Below are positions 51,435 through 61,800 of a DNA stretch of 64,000 bases, one piece after another. The translations under genes were made by a program, and so were the position numbers. This DNA is from Chitinophaga solisilvae (GTDB lineage Bacteria > Bacteroidota > Bacteroidia > Chitinophagales > Chitinophagaceae): positions 1 through 64,000 of the forward strand of contig NZ_JAABOK010000024.1 in the NCBI RefSeq assembly GCF_009928525.1. The letters are read 5' to 3'. Numbering within the stretch: the stretch's first letter is position 1; each line of letters begins with the position of its first letter. The notes below the pieces were generated by a model, which ran no database searches, was not told the origin of the DNA, and saw only the letters and a list, made by a program, of their open reading frames with translations.

Positions 51435-52970
51435 TTACAATTTAAACCAGACCAATCTCCAGCTCAGGTCTTTTCCACGTTGTTCTCCTTTTACCACTAC
51501 ATAAGCTTTCCTTTCTGCGTTATAGTCGCAGGCCTTAAACACCCCTGTATTATGATCTCTTTTCTCCACCTGTTCTCCCAAAAGATAATCAGCTGCAGGC
51601 ACATCCTTATCGCCGCTCAGCGTATAGTAAAACGCATCGCAATCGTCTATCGATTTTACTTTACCCAGGTTCTTTCCCTTCTGTGCTTTTTCTATGTTAT
51701 CCGCATCATCATTCAGAAAGAGGTAACTGTTAGCGCCGGTATTCAGATAACCGAATGCTTCCAATGGTGATGGTTGTTTATACGCCAGTTCAAAGTAGTT
51801 GTATGCATTGTAAAAAGTGGCCGTTCTGATCATTTCAGCACGCCAGTGGCGTCTGGGTAATCTGTATCTTTTCAGTTCCTCCATACTTTCCGTTGATAAC
51901 ACACTTACTATATAATCCTCCATAGACACCTGGGAAAAAGAATGGGAAGGTGTGGACCGGCTCTCTAAAAAAGTGAGGTTTTCATATACAACGGTAAATG
52001 TACCATCTTCATTGGGGAAAAGGTTCTGGGGCGCCACGGACTCTTTCCTGCTTAATAACCTGGTGGCAGCTTTTTTGTTGAAAGGATCGATTACGGTGAC
52101 CGCATATCCTTCTCTGGCGGTTATTGCCAGCAACATCATTTTTTTAGATGCGGCGTTGTAGCGTGCCAGGGAAGCAACTGCCGGCTTTGTAATAGTGGCC
52201 AGCCTGTCTACTGTCAGCAAGGTATCTCCTGTTACGAGTGTACCCAACAGCAACTCCGTTTCTTTTCCGCCGGAAGCTACCGTATTGTAGCCATAGGCCA
52301 GTATTCCCAGTTTATTTTTCTCCAGCGGGGCAATACCCAGAAATTCCATGTACTTATATTTCTCTTCCGGCGATTTATAAAAAGCATGGCTTAGCTCTTT
52401 GTTATCAGGGCCATAGATGGAAACAACTACCCGCTTGTTTCTGTCTGGCTGAAAACTATTCATAGCCACCACAGCGTACCCATTACCTTCCGGCATTGCC
52501 TCAGCAAAAAAGTCCGGTTCCGGTACATCAGCAAAGGCTACGCCCAGTAATTTGAAATACGAAACCTTCTCCAGCTCGCCGATAGTGGCTTCCTCTTTTA
52601 ATGCGCCGGTAGCGGCATCAATTACCAGCCGTTGTAATACCACCTGATGTTTATCCACAGCGCTGATGAGAACGACCACTTCGCCGTTCATATCATACAC
52701 GCCTTTCACGCGGAAGCTGCTGCCTTTACCAAGATGGGGGTGTAATTGTTTAGTAGCCTTCACCATAGATTTCGGGCTGTAGATTCTTACTGTCAGCGCC
52801 TTTTTGCTGAGGCCCATATAAAAGGTGTTACCATTTTTCATCAGTAATACCTTCTGTATACCTACAGATTCATCTTCTCCGAAGACCGGGCTTTGTGAGG
52901 CAATTTTCAGTTGTCCGAAGGAAAGGATACTCAGTAACAGGAGTACCGGTATCAGGGATAAATACTTCAT
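51435..52970 (-). CDS. Secreted protein with propeller-like repeats, unrecognised
   Basis: A 511-residue exported protein (MKYLSLIPVLLLLSILSFGQ signal). The body is almost entirely short beta-strands with repeated patterns such as KVLLMKNGNTFYMGLSKKAL, GVYDMNGEVVVLISAV and NGYAVVAMNSFQ, each about 45-60 residues apart, consistent with a six- to eight-bladed beta-propeller. No catalytic motif or named domain is recognised. Monocistronic; its promoter lies in the divergent spacer 52971-53294. Confidence 0.6.
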   Translation of the reverse strand: MKYLSLIPVLLLLSILSFGQLKIASQSPVFGEDESVGIQKVLLMKNGNTFYMGLSKKALTVRIYSPKSMVKATKQLHPHLGKGSSFRVKGVYDMNGEVVVLISAVDKHQVVLQRLVIDAATGALKEEATIGELEKVSYFKLLGVAFADVPEPDFFAEAMPEGNGYAVVAMNSFQPDRNKRVVVSIYGPDNKELSHAFYKSPEEKYKYMEFLGIAPLEKNKLGILAYGYNTVASGGKETELLLGTLVTGDTLLTVDRLATITKPAVASLARYNAASKKMMLLAITAREGYAVTVIDPFNKKAATRLLSRKESVAPQNLFPNEDGTFTVVYENLTFLESRSTPSHSFSQVSMEDYIVSVLSTESMEELKRYRLPRRHWRAEMIRTATFYNAYNYFELAYKQPSPLEAFGYLNTGANSYLFLNDDADNIEKAQKGKNLGKVKSIDDCDAFYYTLSGDKDVPAADYLLGEQVEKRDHNTGVFKACDYNAERKAYVVVKGEQRGKDLSWRLVWFKL

Positions 52971-53294
52971 AGATGAGATATTGAGGTTGCGAACTTACTA
53001 ATTAATCCGGGTACGCAATTAATTATTAAAATACAACTTATCATGAATGATGATTACCGTAAAACCCTGATGGGGCCGGGCATTACGGCAATAATTTTAT
53101 TCCTCACATTACCTCCGGTGCACTTTCCAGGCTAGCGATAGTGATTCAATTACATATAACAAAAAAACAATTTATTAAATACTAAAATCTAAACTGCAAC
53201 CAAATTACCGTGACAGGTGTTAGTTTTAGTTAGTTTTTAATTACTCATTATTTTATTTAACCCAATTTATTATTTAACCCAAAATCTGTCTAGC
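52971..53294. other. A+T-rich divergent intergenic region, nothing recognised
   Basis: 324 bases between two divergent exported-protein genes. It contains short direct TTAGTTAGTTTTTAATTA and TTATTTAACCCAA repeats (the latter at about 53255-53283, twice in tandem) just before the metalloprotease start. No confident promoter box, hairpin or ORF. Confidence 0.4.
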
Positions 53295-54062
53295 ATGAAA
53301 CATTCTAATGGATTCTTCATTAGCGCAGTCATCTGTATGACTTCATTAACCCTCCTCTTCTCTTCCTGCTCAAAGAATGAAAAAGAATTACAAGTGCCAT
53401 CGCCCGCTCCCAATGCAGAAGAGATGACGAATTATCTGGTAAATCAGGGATTTGACCGGGAGCATATTGTATTTGACAAGGACCGTGTTGTTATTGAAAG
53501 TGATATCATTATGTCTCTTTCAGATCTTAAGCAACGTACAGCCGAGTGGAAGGCTAAGCCTGAAACTGAACACCGGCGGGGTACTTACATCGTAAGCAAT
53601 ACCTATAACACCAACATTAAATTCTACCTTGATCCGGCTATACCTCAGGTATGGAGAACGGCTATTCAGGGAGCGGTGAACAACTGGAACGCCGTAAATG
53701 GTACACGTCTGGGTATGTCTATTGTATCCACACAGGCAGGTGCAAACACCAGGGTTTTCATGGGCTATGAAAACGCCAACTGGATCGCCAGGGCTTATCT
53801 GCCAGGATCAGACAGCAGACCAGGCGTAACGGTGGAAATTAATTCCAAATATAACAGCATGTCTGCCAGCCAGCAGCTGTTTGCCATCACGCATGAATTT
53901 GGTCATACCATCGGTTTCCATCACACCAATCAGGCTACCGGTGTATTCATCAACGGAACACCTACCTCTGATCCGAATTCTGTGATGAACTCCACTGTGC
54001 TTCCATGGAATGGATTTACAGCAGGAGATGTTCGTGCGACACAGATTTTGTATCCGCAATAG
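53295..54062 (+). CDS. Secreted metzincin-type zinc metalloprotease lipoprotein (M57-like)
   Basis: A 255-residue lipoprotein; MTSLTLLFSSCSKNEKE gives Cys25. A propeptide-like segment (about 35-95) precedes a catalytic domain with the full metzincin zinc motif HEFGHTIGFHH (His200, Glu201, His204, His210) and a downstream Met-turn candidate in PNSVMNST. Resembles the myxobacterial protease B family (M57, dual-action HEIGH metallopeptidase). Likely surface or periplasmic protein degradation; substrate unknown. Followed by a strong intrinsic terminator. Confidence 0.88.
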   Translation: MKHSNGFFISAVICMTSLTLLFSSCSKNEKELQVPSPAPNAEEMTNYLVNQGFDREHIVFDKDRVVIESDIIMSLSDLKQRTAEWKAKPETEHRRGTYIVSNTYNTNIKFYLDPAIPQVWRTAIQGAVNNWNAVNGTRLGMSIVSTQAGANTRVFMGYENANWIARAYLPGSDSRPGVTVEINSKYNSMSASQQLFAITHEFGHTIGFHHTNQATGVFINGTPTSDPNSVMNSTVLPWNGFTAGDVRATQILYPQ

Positions 54063-54087
54063 TTGGTGGTATAAAAGGTTTTTCAGG

Positions 54088-54120
54088 GCTGGCTGGATGT
54101 GGATCCAGCCAGCTTTTTAT
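54088..54120 (+). terminator. Intrinsic terminator after the metalloprotease gene
   Basis: GCTGGCTGGAT (54088-54098) pairs with ATCCAGCCAGC (54103-54113) with a 4-base loop, followed by TTTTTATTTTAT. Confidence 0.9.
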
Positions 54121-54170
54121 TTTATAACAATGACGAATCGGGCATTCTTTATAATGTTTACAGGTTTGCA

Positions 54171-54632
54171 TTAAAGAGCTGTGGCTTCAAGCAAGCGGCC
54201 ATTACTATATCTTTCCTTAAAATAAACAGTACCTTTCCGGTCGCGATATAACCAGATACCGTCACGGAGTGGCCGGTAAAATGTCCGATGCTTACTACCG
54301 CTCTTACCTCCTAACTTTCGGATATATATAGTCTCCGTATGCAATAAAGGAGATGCAGCATAGTGGCCTTCTATCCTTATCCCACCGGAATCATTCAGTA
54401 TCTGAAAATTGAGGTCCCCGGCTTTATTAATATTAAATGCCTTCATTAATTTACTACTGTCTGAGCTCAGGTTTGTCACGACGGAAGAATCATTTGGGTT
54501 AAATAGCTCAATATATTGCTTATTGACATCTAAGAAAATGGGGTATTTCAGACAGATAGTTTGGCTGTAAGTTTTTGTGACGTATAGACAGGTAGTAATA
54601 CAGATTATAAGTGCTTTAGTGAATTGTTTCAT
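54171..54632 (-). CDS. Small exported protein, unrecognised
   Basis: A 153-residue protein with signal MKQFTKALIICITTCLYVTKTYSQ. The rest is beta-rich; the C-terminal part (DGIWLYRDRKGTVYFKERYSNGRLLE) has a MORN-like G-x-W-x-Y flavour but is too short to call. A+T-rich compared with neighbouring housekeeping genes. It lies downstream of the giant RHS gene region on the same strand and could be an accessory or orphan immunity-type gene; that is inference. Confidence 0.55.
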   Translation of the reverse strand: MKQFTKALIICITTCLYVTKTYSQTICLKYPIFLDVNKQYIELFNPNDSSVVTNLSSDSSKLMKAFNINKAGDLNFQILNDSGGIRIEGHYAASPLLHTETIYIRKLGGKSGSKHRTFYRPLRDGIWLYRDRKGTVYFKERYSNGRLLEATAL

Positions 54633-54653
54633 AATAGCCCTTTAATAACTTTT

Positions 54654-55157
54654 TCAGTAAAATTCAGCCGGTAGTTGACTACAATTCTTCCGTATTATTT
54701 CAAGCCAGATTGAATCATAAGTAAGCTCCTTTGGATTGTCCAGGTATGGAGATAAATCCAGTAACTTTCCGGTTTGCAGATCCAGATTTAATATTCCCAT
54801 CAATGCACTATCATGGTTATGTGTGTGATAAATCCGAATACCCAGTGATGGGTTTATAGAGTCTCCAGGTTCACTAACATGTATTCTATAATCTGACAGG
54901 TACAATTTAGCCTCCGGCTGATAATTGCTTGTCTGAAACATTAGGTTTAGTGCTTCATCGCAATCCGCGACACTTGACACCTCCGGTTGTTTTTCAGTAG
55001 CATTAAGTGTCCTGGAGATAGTATCAATTCGTTCAGGTACAATAACTATACTATCGGCTTCTGTTTTTTCATACCGCGTTGTTTCATTACATGCCGAAAT
55101 AGCCAGGTAAAAAAAAATAAAATAATATTTATTCAATTGAAATTGATTTATTATCAA
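54654..55157 (-). CDS. Small lipoprotein, unrecognised
   Basis: A 167-residue protein. IFFYLAISACNETTRYEK gives a lipoprotein signal with Cys23. It contains Cys pairs in VADCDEALNLMF and IIRKNCSQL and a YHTHNHDSALMG motif with clustered His that could bind metal. A+T-rich. 21 bp upstream of the gene ending at 54171, same strand, so probably one operon. Function unknown. Confidence 0.55.
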   Translation of the reverse strand: MIINQFQLNKYYFIFFYLAISACNETTRYEKTEADSIVIVPERIDTISRTLNATEKQPEVSSVADCDEALNLMFQTSNYQPEAKLYLSDYRIHVSEPGDSINPSLGIRIYHTHNHDSALMGILNLDLQTGKLLDLSPYLDNPKELTYDSIWLEIIRKNCSQLPAEFY

Positions 55158-55502
55158 AGATTATTCTTTTAAGTATTTTATCAATGAAGCAATAATTTCA
55201 AAACTAATCTTCTCATTTTAGTATTAACAATACAGCTATTCATAGCCTACAGTTTCTAAACACATATCCACTCCTCTAGTATCTATATTTTGGATGTTAT
55301 AATCTTACAGAATCCACTACTTTCATATATTCTAGACTATTCATATTATATTTGCCCGATAATTAATTATTCATCGTAAAAGGTTGATCCGTCCCAAAAT
55401 TTGAGATAAAAAGATTAGTTACTTCTGAGCGGAGGAAATTGAACTACTGCAGTACAAGAAGTTACTTTAATTTTATTTATGCATATCTCAACCAATTCAT
55501 AA
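55158..55502. other. A+T-rich spacer, nothing recognised
   Basis: About 345 bases of very A+T-rich sequence between the lipoprotein start and the terminator of the RHS operon. No ORF of coding quality, no family-1 or family-2 hairpin; a lone TTTGAGAT half-motif occurs near 55400. Confidence 0.4.
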
Positions 55503-55532
55503 ATACAACAAGGGGTATCCCCCTTGTTGTAT
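55503..55532 (-). terminator. Terminator of the giant RHS operon
   Basis: ATACAACAAGGGG (55503-55515) pairs perfectly with CCCCTTGTTGTAT (55520-55532) around TATC. It lies 5 bases beyond the stop of the presumed immunity gene. Confidence 0.85.
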
Positions 55533-55536
55533 CATT

Positions 55537-55893
55537 TTATTGCAACAAATTATTTCTTCTCTTAAGATTATGTAAATCCTTTGATGTATAATTTTTTAAT
55601 TCTGCAATCAGTCTCCCATTTTTTATCCAAAATGTTTCTCCCCAACCTTCAGAATGTAAACCATTCTGATCAAAAAAACTAATTGAATTAGAATTATCAA
55701 TATCGTAGATATACAACTGAATATCTGAATTATTTGTCAGAGATAGTAGAAGATTTCTCAACTGAACAATTGTCGGACTCCATTCAGCATACATAAATAT
55801 TATACCTCTTTCAATTAAAGAAACGTTTATGGAATAATCTCCCATAATGGACTTTGGATACTTTGAGCATAACAATTCAAGTTCAGACTTCAT
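55537..55893 (-). CDS. Candidate immunity protein, thioredoxin-like
   Basis: A 118-residue cytoplasmic protein whose ATG directly follows the stop of the giant RHS gene (TAA-ATG). IERGIIFMYAEWSPTIVQLR and GWGETFWIKNGRLIAELKNY resemble the strand-helix and C-terminal strand pattern of thioredoxin-fold proteins, but no CxxC is present. Position, size and zero spacing are those of a polymorphic-toxin immunity gene. Distinctly A+T-rich, like the toxin tip it follows. Confidence 0.7.
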   Translation of the reverse strand: MKSELELLCSKYPKSIMGDYSINVSLIERGIIFMYAEWSPTIVQLRNLLLSLTNNSDIQLYIYDIDNSNSISFFDQNGLHSEGWGETFWIKNGRLIAELKNYTSKDLHNLKRRNNLLQ

Positions 55894-58800
55894 TTACTTC
55901 ATTTTATATTGAACAGTTTTCTGGACAAATTCATCTGCTGTTCCTGGCGCTATCACTTTGGACTTTTCAGAAACTAATTTAGCTTTATCCTTTAAAAGAT
56001 CTCCTAACTTACCAAAAAACGAATTTTCTGGAGCAGAAAATGTAATTGTAGTCCCGGAACGAGACAGTCTTGCTATTTCAGATAACTCTGCCTCGAATAA
56101 TGGTGAATTATTTATCACGATTCGTTCTGCAGACCCACTAGCAAATGTTGAAGACAAAGGCCTTCCATTAGCAAATCTAGAATTTACAGCTATATCTGTA
56201 AATCCTGCAACTTCTCCTTCTCCATAAATATTATATCTCCCTCTACCTCTACTACCTAAATTCCCTGCCCCTCCAGCTGGTAAAGCCGCATTTTCAGGGC
56301 CTATTGCAGCATTATACTTTGCAGCTGCAATATTAGCCATATCAGCAATAGACCTTGAGCCATTCTTTCTACTTGCAAAATCCTCAAATGAACTATAAGT
56401 TGTTCTAACATCAAAGTCCTTCCATTCTTGCGGCTGATTAGGATCTAAACCGCCGTGTCTATCAATCGGTTCCCTGTAGGTATCATGTATTGTATATAAT
56501 TGGCGTTGATTTACTCTCGTCTCATAGACTGGAACTGGTGCATCATTATATATTCCATGGCCACTGCGATATCCGACAACTACGCGATCTACGATATCCT
56601 TTTTACCAAGATACTTAATAACTGTAGATCCATCTTTCCCCTTTAAGTTAGTAAAATGGTATTCCTCCGCTCCATCTAGATCTATTGCTTGTATTGGAGT
56701 ATTTCCAGCAAAAGAATATGGTGTATAGTGTGGGTATTGTTTGGTCAAAGGGTCAACCGTTAAAAATCTGCTCACCCTCGGATCATACACCCTCATTCCA
56801 TAATCCTGCTGATTCCCATCACCCTTCACTTCATTATCATTCTCCTTCCCATTAAACCCATATCTATATCTATCCGTCCCTAAACTCCATGCCTTCGTAG
56901 ACAATTGCATTCCAAACGGAGCATAGTCTGTCATGGAGGTGATGGTCTTCGTATCCGAGATGGTTCCCATCACATTTCCCAGGTGATTGGTTAACTCATA
57001 GGATAACAGATTGCTCTGCCCCCATAGTTGTACCGCAGTATTAGTACTAAGCGACATATTCGGCGACCACATACCTACGCGTGAACTACCATACAGGTGT
57101 TGTTCCTTCCAGTAAACGGTACTACCGCTCCCGTTATCACTATATACTGCCAGCGGGTTACCCTGCGGATCTCGGATATACCAGGTTTTAGTTATGATTG
57201 TAGTTGTGGCTCCTTTATTCTTATACTCCTTATAAACGCGGTTACCAGATGGGTCATATTTATAAACTAAAGAACTCCCTCCGTCAAACAGAATACTTTG
57301 GATTTTACCGTAAACATTCCAGTTGACAGTGATTTTGGCCGACTTATCCTTGATAAGATTACCTATCTCATCATAAATATAGTTATCCGCTTCCATTCCG
57401 TCAATGTCATTCTTATATATGTTAGGATCCACCATATCTGTGATATGGCGTAATCTGTTGGACTGCAGATTACCTGCCCCATCCCGTGGGTAATGATAGG
57501 TCATATCATCCATCGGCAAGCTCGTATCACGGGTACCATTTCTGAAGTAAGACAGGATATTACCATTATCATCGTACCTGATATCTTCCTGAAAATCCTG
57601 CACCACTTGTGCCAGCCCCCAATTCGTAGTACCGGCAGTCAGCTCGTGCTGCCGCATACGCACCAGACGGTTCAATTGATCGTATCTATAGCTGTACCCG
57701 ACCGGTGCACCGCTCTTGAATTTACTGAGGGCTACAGTACTATGACTGATATTCCCATTAAACAATTGCCATCCCGTAATATCGTTGACAGCCGGAGTAT
57801 ACTTCAGACTAAAATTTGTAGCTGCAGGATCAATTGGCTTATAGTCACCATCAAAGTAATTCAGGCTATACGCCATTATATCAGGAGCAAAACTACTTCC
57901 GCTGATACCATCCTTACCCATATCAGTATTAGGATTCAGATGAGATCCATTGATTCCTTTTAACCAACCTTGTAATGTGTAGGCATAATCAATTCCCTGC
58001 ACCCCCACACCTATGTCTGTACGTGCCAGTGGTCCGTGGAGATAATACTGATAGGTGGCTGCAGGTTTACCCTGGTTGATCTTCCATCCATCTCCTTTAT
58101 GTGAAACACCATTGGTAGCTAATTTCAGCTTGTTCTCTGCATCGTATTCATAGTTATAGAAGAATTGATCCGGTTTGCCATACTGGTAACGGACTGCATT
58201 TACTTTACCACTCGCCAGATCATAATTATACTCCAGCTTCTTCATCTCACTCAGGCCAAATACTTTTTGCCAAAGGGTTTTAACATTACCAACTGCATCA
58301 TAACTATAATAGGTTGTCTGTTCTTCCGTTCCTTTCGTTTCTTCATAAACACTTGCAGATACACGTTTCCATAGGTTTTCCTGTTCAGCAGACAACCTGG
58401 GCATATCATAATAGGTACGCGTAATCATACCGTCGGTACCTGAATTCAGGAACGTGCTCACTTCGTTATCTTTCAGGAAAGCAGGAGCAGCAGGAATATT
58501 TCCAGCCGTTTTTTCTCCCACTGCAGTAATACGACTCAGGTCATCATAAGTGGTAAAGCTATGCTTACCCTGTGAGGATTGCTTCTGGTTACGCGATGCT
58601 ACCAGACGGCCTTTGGCATCATACCAGAAAAAGCTCATTCCTCCATCAGCGGTATGCTGCTGTACCGCCTGTCCCAGTGAGTTATAGGCATAATCCGCGC
58701 TCAACCGGTGTTTCGGATAAATAGGATTCTGCTGCACCTCCACTGTACTTCCCGGCATGGTAGTCACAGAACCTGGAGTTGGCGTATTGAAACGCCCCCA

Positions 58801-61800
58801 TACCAGTATATCCTTCATCAGACCTGTGCTATATGCGGATGCCATTCCCATACACATTTCCTTCGCATTAGCAGCAATTTCTGCGGTGGTTAATGCCCGG
58901 TTATAAACGCGCAGTTGTTTTATCTGAGACAAATCCTTTGTGAAAGTAGCATTGGTAGTTCCGGCTGTGATTTCCCAACCGCAGCCTCCGAAAGCAGGAT
59001 TATTAACCGGCGTAAAGCTGCGCCCATTAATAAATACAGAAAACGGTTTGGTATCATCTGACAAATCCGTTCCCTGGAACACCACATGTGTAAACGGATT
59101 CAGCGGCTGTATGGAACTTACATTCAGACTGAACAGATTGGATCCAACAATTTCCACAGTAGTCTGGGAAGGATAGGTTAGTTTATAGATCGCAACATCC
59201 AGGAAGTTCCCTTTCTGGCATAGATAGAAATAAACTTTATTATTCCCTCCGGGTGTAATCACCTGCGCACCACTGCCGTTCTCACTATACATCCACATTT
59301 CCACAGCTTTATTAGCGCCGGTAGTACCCGTTGCCAGCGCTTCCAGCGCTGCTGCTTCATCTGTATTACTCAACGGACCATTAAAACTGCAACTACTGAG
59401 ATCTGCATTACGGGCACGGGTTATATTATCCAGCCTCCACTGATCCTGGATAATATCAACTCCTTCCGGCGGAACAGTGCGTAACAGCAAGCCTCCCTGG
59501 TCGTAATAGTATAAAGTGTAATGATAATTCTGCTGCGAGGTATGCAGATCTACTTTAGGCTTAGCCTTACCACAGATACTTACATACTGGTTACGGAAAT
59601 CTCTCTTTACAGAATCTATATATTCACCATACATTCTCCGTCCACTCTCTACCGCAGCATCAATAAGATCATACATACATTGATACGGGTTTGCCTGTAC
59701 CACATCATAAACAGGCTGGTTACACAGTACTTCATTAGGTGACGACTGCAATTTCACCCGGTACTTGTCATAGTCTGAAAACGCCAGTGTAAAGCCCCAT
59801 CGCTGATTCATGAAATTGCGGTACACTTCCTGATAGTTTGCATGACCGGTATTAACTGTTCCTCCGAATGCCGTTTTCAGGGCGGTTTCCGCATCCGTAA
59901 ATGCCTGTTTTGCTATACAGCCGGTAGCGTTACCATCCAGGAATACAGGCAATTTCAGGGATCTGTCCAGCAGGTAACGGCAATTAGCACAGCCTTTTTC
60001 AAGCGCTGCCAGGTCGGCAGCGGAGATATTCATCGCGCCGCCGTACTTAGATTTCAGGTAATTAAAGAAGGTCATGCCTGGTTGCGTGCTGGCCTGTTCC
60101 TGCTTTAAAGCAGCCAACCGGTTACAGATGGCAGCATTGGTATTGCTGATTATTACAGCCACTGACTGATTCTTTACCTGGTAGGGTGTTAAAACATCCT
60201 GCAGCCAGGGGTTATAGTCCATGCTGAAAGGAATAGAGTAGCTTTTAAGAACCGCCTCATAATCGCGGTAAGGAGCTGTTGCCACTTTATCCGGACGAAC
60301 TGAGGAAGAACCAAAGATATGGGCAGAATCACCACCGGCCATACACACTTCAATCAGTTTATTCCTCATATCGGCCTGCTGCTGGGGAGTTAATCCCGTC
60401 AGCCGCGCAATCAGCTTATCTGCATTGGCCATACAGGACGGATACAGCTGATTTCGCAGCGCGACTTCTGCTTCCCGGATTAAACTGCTGGTATTCTCAT
60501 TTGCTTTTTCTGTGTAATCAATTTTACTAAGACGGGATTTTTTTGACGCATATACCGTTGGACAGGTAGCTCCGCCATGGCAGGAAATTAAAACGACTTC
60601 CAGATCAGCTTGCGGGTCAACATAGGTATAAGAGGTCCTGTTGGTTGATGACAGGTTGAAACTTCCTCCGACATTACCGATGTTCCCGGGCATCCTAAAG
60701 GTTACGTTCAGGGTTACATAAATCCCATCAGCAAGGTCAACACCATCTCTGATGGTTGCAACCCATCTCATACGCGCTCCCTCCATTTCATCACTCATAA
60801 TAAAGAAATCATCTACACTGACATTATTACAGGTACGAACATTCGGTTCCGGTTTTCCCGGAGGCATGCCTACAGGGCATTTCCCCTTGCATGGCCCTAA
60901 ATCCTGTAATTTCCGGTATAATCTTTCCTTCAACTGCACATACTTCTGCAGGTACATCATCCATTCCCTATCGGGCACACGGCATGCAGCTACGGGAGTA
61001 CACTGATTCCAGCGGATAGCCGAACTCAAATTTTGATTCTGGTTCGTATTACCTGTGGAATCTGCACAGTACAACAGGAAATCTACCACCCCGGATAAAT
61101 TCTTCACTACATCCTGCTTGCCGAAAATGTTTTTGGAATAATTATCCAGATCCGCCTTAAATTCCGCAGCATAGTTCGCCCCAGGTGCTCCAGGTGCGAA
61201 AAACTTATCTGCAGCCATTAACCAGGCGCCATCGGTATAGCTATACTGCAGCCCAGGTTTCAACGACGGAATATCAGCGGCGGTATTATATATTTTTTCC
61301 AATCTGTCATCCCAGGTTTTATACGTGCTGATGGAATTACAATATTCCAGTCCGCAATACTCCGGATGTGCCATCAAAAATGCATTTGACCATTCCTTCT
61401 TCCAGTATTTCACTAATATCGCCAAGGTACAGGACTGGCTGTTGGTCATAATTTTAGTGCCATCCTCCATGGTGATCTCTTCTTCAATAGCATCCGGCCC
61501 CCTGAATACTTTTGTCCAGTTGTTGCTGATGACATTTATTTCGGGTTCCAGCGGCTGGCCTTCAGGTGTAAACAGGGCATACTGACCACCGGGGGTAATA
61601 TCTTCCAGCAATTGTTTTTTCAACCGGTCGCAGGGCGATTGCAAACAGCTGGCCCGAACTGCCTGGCAGTTGGCATACAAGGCATCGTACAACTCTGCTG
61701 CCCAGGTATTCAATACAGTTTCTTGTCCTGTAATATTCGCACCACCCTCTATTACCCTTTGCCTCAAAGCAGCAACAAAGTCTGTTTTAGCACCCAATGC